Below are positions 6,027-9,570 of a stretch of 9,570 bases of DNA, one piece after another (position 1 is the stretch's first letter; every line of letters begins with the position of its first letter). Origin of the DNA: JAAZFZ01 sp035647435 (GTDB taxonomy: Bacteria > Bacillota > Clostridia > Oscillospirales > Acutalibacteraceae); assembly GCA_035647435.1 (NCBI GenBank), contig DASRNM010000068.1, forward strand, positions 1 to 9,570, read 5' to 3'. The notes under the pieces are model-generated. The model saw only the letters and a program-made list of their open reading frames with translations, was not told where the DNA came from and ran no database searches. A program made the position numbers and the translations under genes.

Positions 6027-7038
6027 TGAATTGAAAATATTGAGTGAACTTAACTCAACTTCGGGTAGAGAAAAAAATGTTCGCAATTATATTATTTCAC
6101 AAATAAAAGATATAGCTGATTATTCGATTGACGCTCTCGGGAACCTTCTTGTTTTTAAAAAAGGGAAATCCCGCCCTAAAAACAAAGTAATGCTTGCCTC
6201 ACATATGGACGAGGTCGGATTAATTATAACTTATATTACAGATGATGGCTTTTTAAAATTTACAACAGTCGGAGGAGTTGACACAAAAGTCATTTTAGGC
6301 CGTTGTGTAAGAATCGGAGAAAATAATATAAACGGTGTTATTGGCGTCAAACCAGTTCATCTTCTTAAAAAAGACGAAAAGAGTGTAATTCCCGAAAAGG
6401 ATAACTTATATATTGACATCGGCGCAAAATCAAAAGATGAAGCGTCAGAGCTTGTTCAAATGGGAGATACTGCATATTTCAATTCTGATTTTGTAGAATT
6501 CGGTGAGGGTTGCATCAAAGCAAAAGCACTTGACGACAGAGTTGGCTGTGCAATAATGCTTGAAATAATTAAATCAGAGCTGTTGTACGACACCTATTTT
6601 GCTTTTACAGTTCAAGAAGAGGTTGGGCTAATAGGAGCAAAAACGGCTGCTTTTAATATAGCACCTGATTATGCAATTGTTGTCGAAACAACAACAGCGG
6701 CCGATATAAACGGCGTTAAAGGGCATAAACGGGTTTGTAGTCTTGCAGACGGTGCGGTTATTTCATTTATGGACAGGGCAACAGTATATGACAAAGAGCT
6801 GTATGACCTTGCGTTTGAGATTGCAGACAAGAAAAGCATTGCAGTGCAACCGAAAACAGTTGTTGCAGGCGGCAATGATGCAGGCTCAATACACTGCTCA
6901 GGCAAGGGAGTTAAAACTCTCACAGTTTCATTGCCTTGTAGATACCTTCATTCTCCCTCGTGCGTTATAAACAAAAAGGATATAGATAGTGTGTTGAAAA
7001 TTGTCAGTGAATTGTCTATCGAATTCGCAAGAAGATAG
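6019..7038 (+). CDS. M42 family metallo-aminopeptidase (second of a tandem pair)
   Basis: This 339-residue paralogue of the preceding gene has its start ATG inside the last codons of that gene (8-base overlap). A strong GGGGAGGG site lies 7 bases upstream. The conserved residues are His62 and Asp64 in ASHMDEVGL, Asp172 in ALDDRVG, Glu200/Glu201 in VQEEVGL, and His311 in RYLHSPSC. The fourth ligand position carries Glu223 (VVETTTAAD) where the first copy has Asp227; both types are known in M42. The N-terminal His and Asp, the bridging Asp and the C-terminal His fall at identical residue numbers in both proteins, which supports duplication. The different ligand and loop sequences suggest different specificities. 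The pair could also co-assemble into one mixed TET-like particle, but that is inference. Confidence 0.93.
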   Translation: MINELKILSELNSTSGREKNVRNYIISQIKDIADYSIDALGNLLVFKKGKSRPKNKVMLASHMDEVGLIITYITDDGFLKFTTVGGVDTKVILGRCVRIGENNINGVIGVKPVHLLKKDEKSVIPEKDNLYIDIGAKSKDEASELVQMGDTAYFNSDFVEFGEGCIKAKALDDRVGCAIMLEIIKSELLYDTYFAFTVQEEVGLIGAKTAAFNIAPDYAIVVETTTAADINGVKGHKRVCSLADGAVISFMDRATVYDKELYDLAFEIADKKSIAVQPKTVVAGGNDAGSIHCSGKGVKTLTVSLPCRYLHSPSCVINKKDIDSVLKIVSELSIEFARR

Positions 7039-7047
7039 GATGAGAAT

Positions 7048-7812
7048 ATGGTAAAATTAGTCGATAAGAATTTCGACACGATGTTAGCTTTTTGCAGTCG
7101 TGATTCTTTTGGCACTCGAATTGCGGCGAGTGTGAAAGCATATTCAAGCCTGAAATCAGGCTCGTTGTTTTGGATTCAAACAGTGAATGAAAATGTTACT
7201 GCCGCAGTTTCAAGAGTTGATGGAGTAATCACGGTTTGTGTAGACTTAAACAATGCAGATTGCAGAGAATTAATATCTTTTTTAAACACTGTTGGGTTTA
7301 TATCAATTGTTTCTGATTATCGTTTTTTTGATAAATTGAAAATACAACCCACAAAATCGGGTGTAATTGTCGAGTTTATAAAAACACCTGAGCCTAAAAG
7401 CAATGTTGAAATATTCGTTACGAAAAGTGATGATTATAAAAAAGCTTATTCAATGCTAAAGCTTTGTGGTTTCGAGGACATTGGCGATTATCAAAACTGG
7501 TCGGCTGACATTTCTTTGCGAGTTCGCCGCAATGCTTCTGAGTTATATTTAGCAGAACATAACAATATTGTTTGTGCAAGTGCCTCGGTTTTGTTTTTAA
7601 CCGAAACGGCTGCTTTTTTGGGCGGCATCTGCACCTTGTCAGAGTATAGGGGCATGGGAATTGCGAAGAGTTTAGTTTCACAAATTGCAACGAAACTTTC
7701 AATGCAAAATAAAACAGTATCGTTGTTTTGCAAGGATTCGCTCGTGACATTTTATGAAAAAACAGGATTTAAAAAAACAGGCAATTGGGCAATTAAAAAT
7801 AACGGAGAGTAA
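7048..7812 (+). CDS. GNAT family N-acetyltransferase with an extra N-terminal lobe
   Basis: This is a 254-residue protein. The C-terminal half (about 130-254) is a GNAT acetyltransferase domain. It contains the acetyl-CoA pyrophosphate-binding motif Arg201-Gly202-Met-Gly204-Ile-Ala206 after a beta strand (GGICTLSEY), and the late motif TFYEKTGF with Tyr236, the usual general acid. The first 125 or so residues lack that motif. They may be a degenerate GNAT-like lobe, as seen in other two-lobed clostridial acetyltransferases. Such enzymes move acetyl from acetyl-CoA to an amine on a small molecule or protein; the acceptor is not predictable. The start ATG has AGGATGAG upstream, overlapping the stop of the second M42 gene (9-bp gap), and the stop is 2 bp before the next gene, so it is an operon member. 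Confidence 0.85.
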   Translation: MVKLVDKNFDTMLAFCSRDSFGTRIAASVKAYSSLKSGSLFWIQTVNENVTAAVSRVDGVITVCVDLNNADCRELISFLNTVGFISIVSDYRFFDKLKIQPTKSGVIVEFIKTPEPKSNVEIFVTKSDDYKKAYSMLKLCGFEDIGDYQNWSADISLRVRRNASELYLAEHNNIVCASASVLFLTETAAFLGGICTLSEYRGMGIAKSLVSQIATKLSMQNKTVSLFCKDSLVTFYEKTGFKKTGNWAIKNNGE

Positions 7813-7814
7813 AA

Positions 7815-9086
7815 ATGAATGATTTTTTTAATATAGATTCAAGGATTATGGATGCGTCAAAAATTGCGTTAAACAAGGTTGAGCCTTATTTTAAAAGGAT
7901 TGAAGAAGTAACCGAATACAACCAACAAAAGGTGTTGTCGTCTTTCATTAAAAACAGGGTCAGCGATATCCATTTTGCATCAACAACGGGGTACGGATTC
8001 GGGGATATTGGGCGAGAAACACTTAATAAGGTTTTTGCCGATTCCGTAGGTGCTCAAGAAGCTATCGTTAGCCACAGCTTTACTTGTGGAACACATACAC
8101 TGTGCGTTGCCCTTTTCGGCTTGCTGCGACCTAATGATACTATGCTTTGCGTGACAGGCACGCCGTATGATACAATCCATTCGGTAATAGGGCTTGATGA
8201 CGACAACGGTCAAGGCTCGTTGAAGGATTTTGGAATTAACTATAAACAGGTGGATTTAAAAGAAAACGGAGAGCCTGATTTAGATGCAATTAAAAAAGCA
8301 ATAGAGAACAACGATATAAAAATGGTCTATATTCAACGCTCAAGGGGTTACAGTTTAAGGCCGAGTCTTTCAGTTGAAACAATTGGCGAGATATCAAAAA
8401 CAGTCAAGGCGAACTCCGATGCAATTGTTATGGTAGATAACTGTTACGGGGAATTTGTGCAAAAAAATGAGCCCACAGATTTGGGGGCAGATATAATTGC
8501 AGGCTCGCTTATTAAAAATGCTGGCGGAGGAGTTGCGAAAAACGGTGGCTATATTGCAGGCAACAAAGAATTAGTTGACCTTTGTGCTTATAGGGCAACT
8601 ACTCCCGGGCTCGGCTCGGAGGTTGGCGCTACTCTCGGCCTTAACAGGGGCCTTTTTATGGGGCTCTTTCATGCACCGCACGTTGTTGGTGAAGCGCTCA
8701 AAACTGCTGTTTTTACTGCTGCGATTTTTAACGAGTTCGGATTTGAGGTTTCTCCTGATTATAATGAGGAAAGATATGATATTGTTCAAGCGTTAAAATT
8801 AAAAACCCCCGATTCGCTTGTTGCATTTTGCCAAGGGATACAGCGAGGGGCGCCTGTAGACTCGTTTGTCACGCCAGAGCCCTGGGATATGCCAGGGTAT
8901 GATAATAAAGTCATAATGGCCGCAGGGGCATTCACAATGGGCTCTACTATTGAGTTGTCTGCAGATGCTCCGATTAGGGAGCCGTATGCTGTTTGGATAC
9001 AGGGAGGGCTTAACTTTCACAGCGGTAAGGTTAGCGTAATGCTTGCTGCACAAACAATGCTTGAAAGAGGGAAATTAAAGGGTTGA
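7815..9086 (+). CDS. Methionine gamma-lyase family / 'aluminium resistance' PLP-dependent protein
   Basis: This 423-residue, full-length protein matches the fold-type I PLP family named Met_gamma_lyase or aluminium resistance protein (B. subtilis YnbB type). Visible family marks are TTGYGFGDIGRETL near residue 58, CGTHTL (about 91-96), the TGTPYDT loop, and VMVDNCYGE with Asp208, the pyridine-nitrogen partner. Lys234 in GSLIKNAGGG is the likely PLP-binding lysine, and the C-terminus has IQGGLNFHSGK. The family is thought to act on sulfur amino acids or a related amino acid, but the physiological reaction is poorly established. Ser86 (VSHSF) stands where many relatives, as I recall them, have Arg, which could change substrate binding. 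The start is ATG 7815, with GGAGAG five bases upstream. It is cytosolic and follows the GNAT gene by 2 bp. Confidence 0.9.
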   Translation: MNDFFNIDSRIMDASKIALNKVEPYFKRIEEVTEYNQQKVLSSFIKNRVSDIHFASTTGYGFGDIGRETLNKVFADSVGAQEAIVSHSFTCGTHTLCVALFGLLRPNDTMLCVTGTPYDTIHSVIGLDDDNGQGSLKDFGINYKQVDLKENGEPDLDAIKKAIENNDIKMVYIQRSRGYSLRPSLSVETIGEISKTVKANSDAIVMVDNCYGEFVQKNEPTDLGADIIAGSLIKNAGGGVAKNGGYIAGNKELVDLCAYRATTPGLGSEVGATLGLNRGLFMGLFHAPHVVGEALKTAVFTAAIFNEFGFEVSPDYNEERYDIVQALKLKTPDSLVAFCQGIQRGAPVDSFVTPEPWDMPGYDNKVIMAAGAFTMGSTIELSADAPIREPYAVWIQGGLNFHSGKVSVMLAAQTMLERGKLKG

Positions 9087-9090
9087 TTAT

Positions 9091-9570
9091 ATGAATAAAT
9101 ACGATTTCATAAAAAGTGATGTCTTTATGCTTCTTGCAGAAAATCGTTTTCGCAATTCAAAGGATTTTTATGAAGAACATAAGAATGAAATAAAACAAAA
9201 AGTCATATTGCCGATGCGGCAAATTGCAGGGATAATTAGTCAAGACTTAATAAAGCTTGACGAAAAAATGAATCTTAATCCTGTTAAAATGGTGTCGAGA
9301 ATAAGACGAGATACTCGTTTTTCAAAAGATAAGACTTTGTATCGAGAGAACGTTTGGGTTATGTTCATGAGACCGAAAAATGAACATAACACTTTCCCTT
9401 GCATGTGGTTTGAAATACAACCGGGTTGCTATTCTTATGGTATTGGTATCTATAATAGTAAACCGAGATTTATGGAATATTATCGAGATGAAATTCTTAA
9501 AAACCCCGACGAATTTCTAAGCGCTGTTAATAAAGCCAAAAAAGTAGGAACAAAATTCATTGACAATCAA
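9091..9570 (+). CDS. DUF2461 family protein (3' partial)
   Basis: The frame is open from ATG 9091 to the right edge (160 codons), so the end lies outside the window. It carries the hallmark of the DUF2461 family (TIGR02453): Arg70-Ile-Arg-Arg-Asp74-Thr-Arg76-Phe-Ser-Lys-Asp-Lys81, then Tyr84 and NVW. A later glycine-containing strand SYGIGIY precedes KPRFMEYYRDEI. Family members are usually a little over 200 residues, so roughly 50-70 residues are missing. No activity is established for this family. It starts 4 bp after the PLP enzyme, with AAAGGG upstream, and looks like part of the same operon. No signal peptide is visible; it is probably cytosolic. Confidence 0.88.
   Translation, partial: MNKYDFIKSDVFMLLAENRFRNSKDFYEEHKNEIKQKVILPMRQIAGIISQDLIKLDEKMNLNPVKMVSRIRRDTRFSKDKTLYRENVWVMFMRPKNEHNTFPCMWFEIQPGCYSYGIGIYNSKPRFMEYYRDEILKNPDEFLSAVNKAKKVGTKFIDNQ

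Overview
The window looks like a piece of chromosome from an AT-rich, low-GC Gram-positive bacterium, most likely an anaerobic gut-type member of the Clostridia. The support is: strong GGAGG-type ribosome binding sites, TTG and GTG starts, consensus sigma-A promoters, a LytR-CpsA-Psr cell-wall ligase, tandem M42 aminopeptidases and a clostridial-type 'aluminium resistance'/methionine gamma-lyase-like protein. No phage, transposon, CRISPR or plasmid signature is visible.

Layout. Bases 1-1492 hold the 3' part of an AMP-forming acyl-CoA synthetase-like gene whose start lies before the window. A consensus promoter (1572-1600) then drives a two-tRNA unit, tRNA-His(GTG) and tRNA-Gln(TTG). An unexplained hairpin lies between the two tRNAs and an intrinsic terminator follows them. 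Next is a single gene with its own promoter for a secreted or membrane-anchored GH39-like glycoside hydrolase (2036-3709). It converges on a minus-strand LytR-CpsA-Psr (LCP) gene (3799-4839, TTG start), and the two share a bidirectional terminator. A divergent promoter region (4840-4997) fires leftward into LCP and rightward into a compact five-gene operon that runs off the right edge: M42 peptidase, M42 peptidase, GNAT acetyltransferase, PLP enzyme of the methionine gamma-lyase/Alr family, and a DUF2461 protein (partial).

How the genes relate. The two surface proteins (GH39-like and LCP) are exported and could act on extracellular or wall polysaccharide, but they have separate promoters and face each other, so a functional link is not shown. 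In the operon, spacings of -8, +9, +2 and +4 bp argue for one transcript and coupled translation. A plausible but unproven reading is peptide and amino-acid salvage: the two M42 peptidases could release amino acids, the PLP enzyme could act on a sulfur amino acid or a related substrate, and the GNAT could modify an amine. No clearly new defence or mobile system is present. The most notable points are the non-canonical catalytic motif of the GH39-like enzyme, the paralogous overlapping M42 pair with a different metal-ligand residue, and the hairpin between the tRNAs.

Three apparent start codons were revised from ribosome binding sites: 2036 instead of 2021, GTG 4998 instead of ATG 4974, and TTG 4839 confirmed for LCP.
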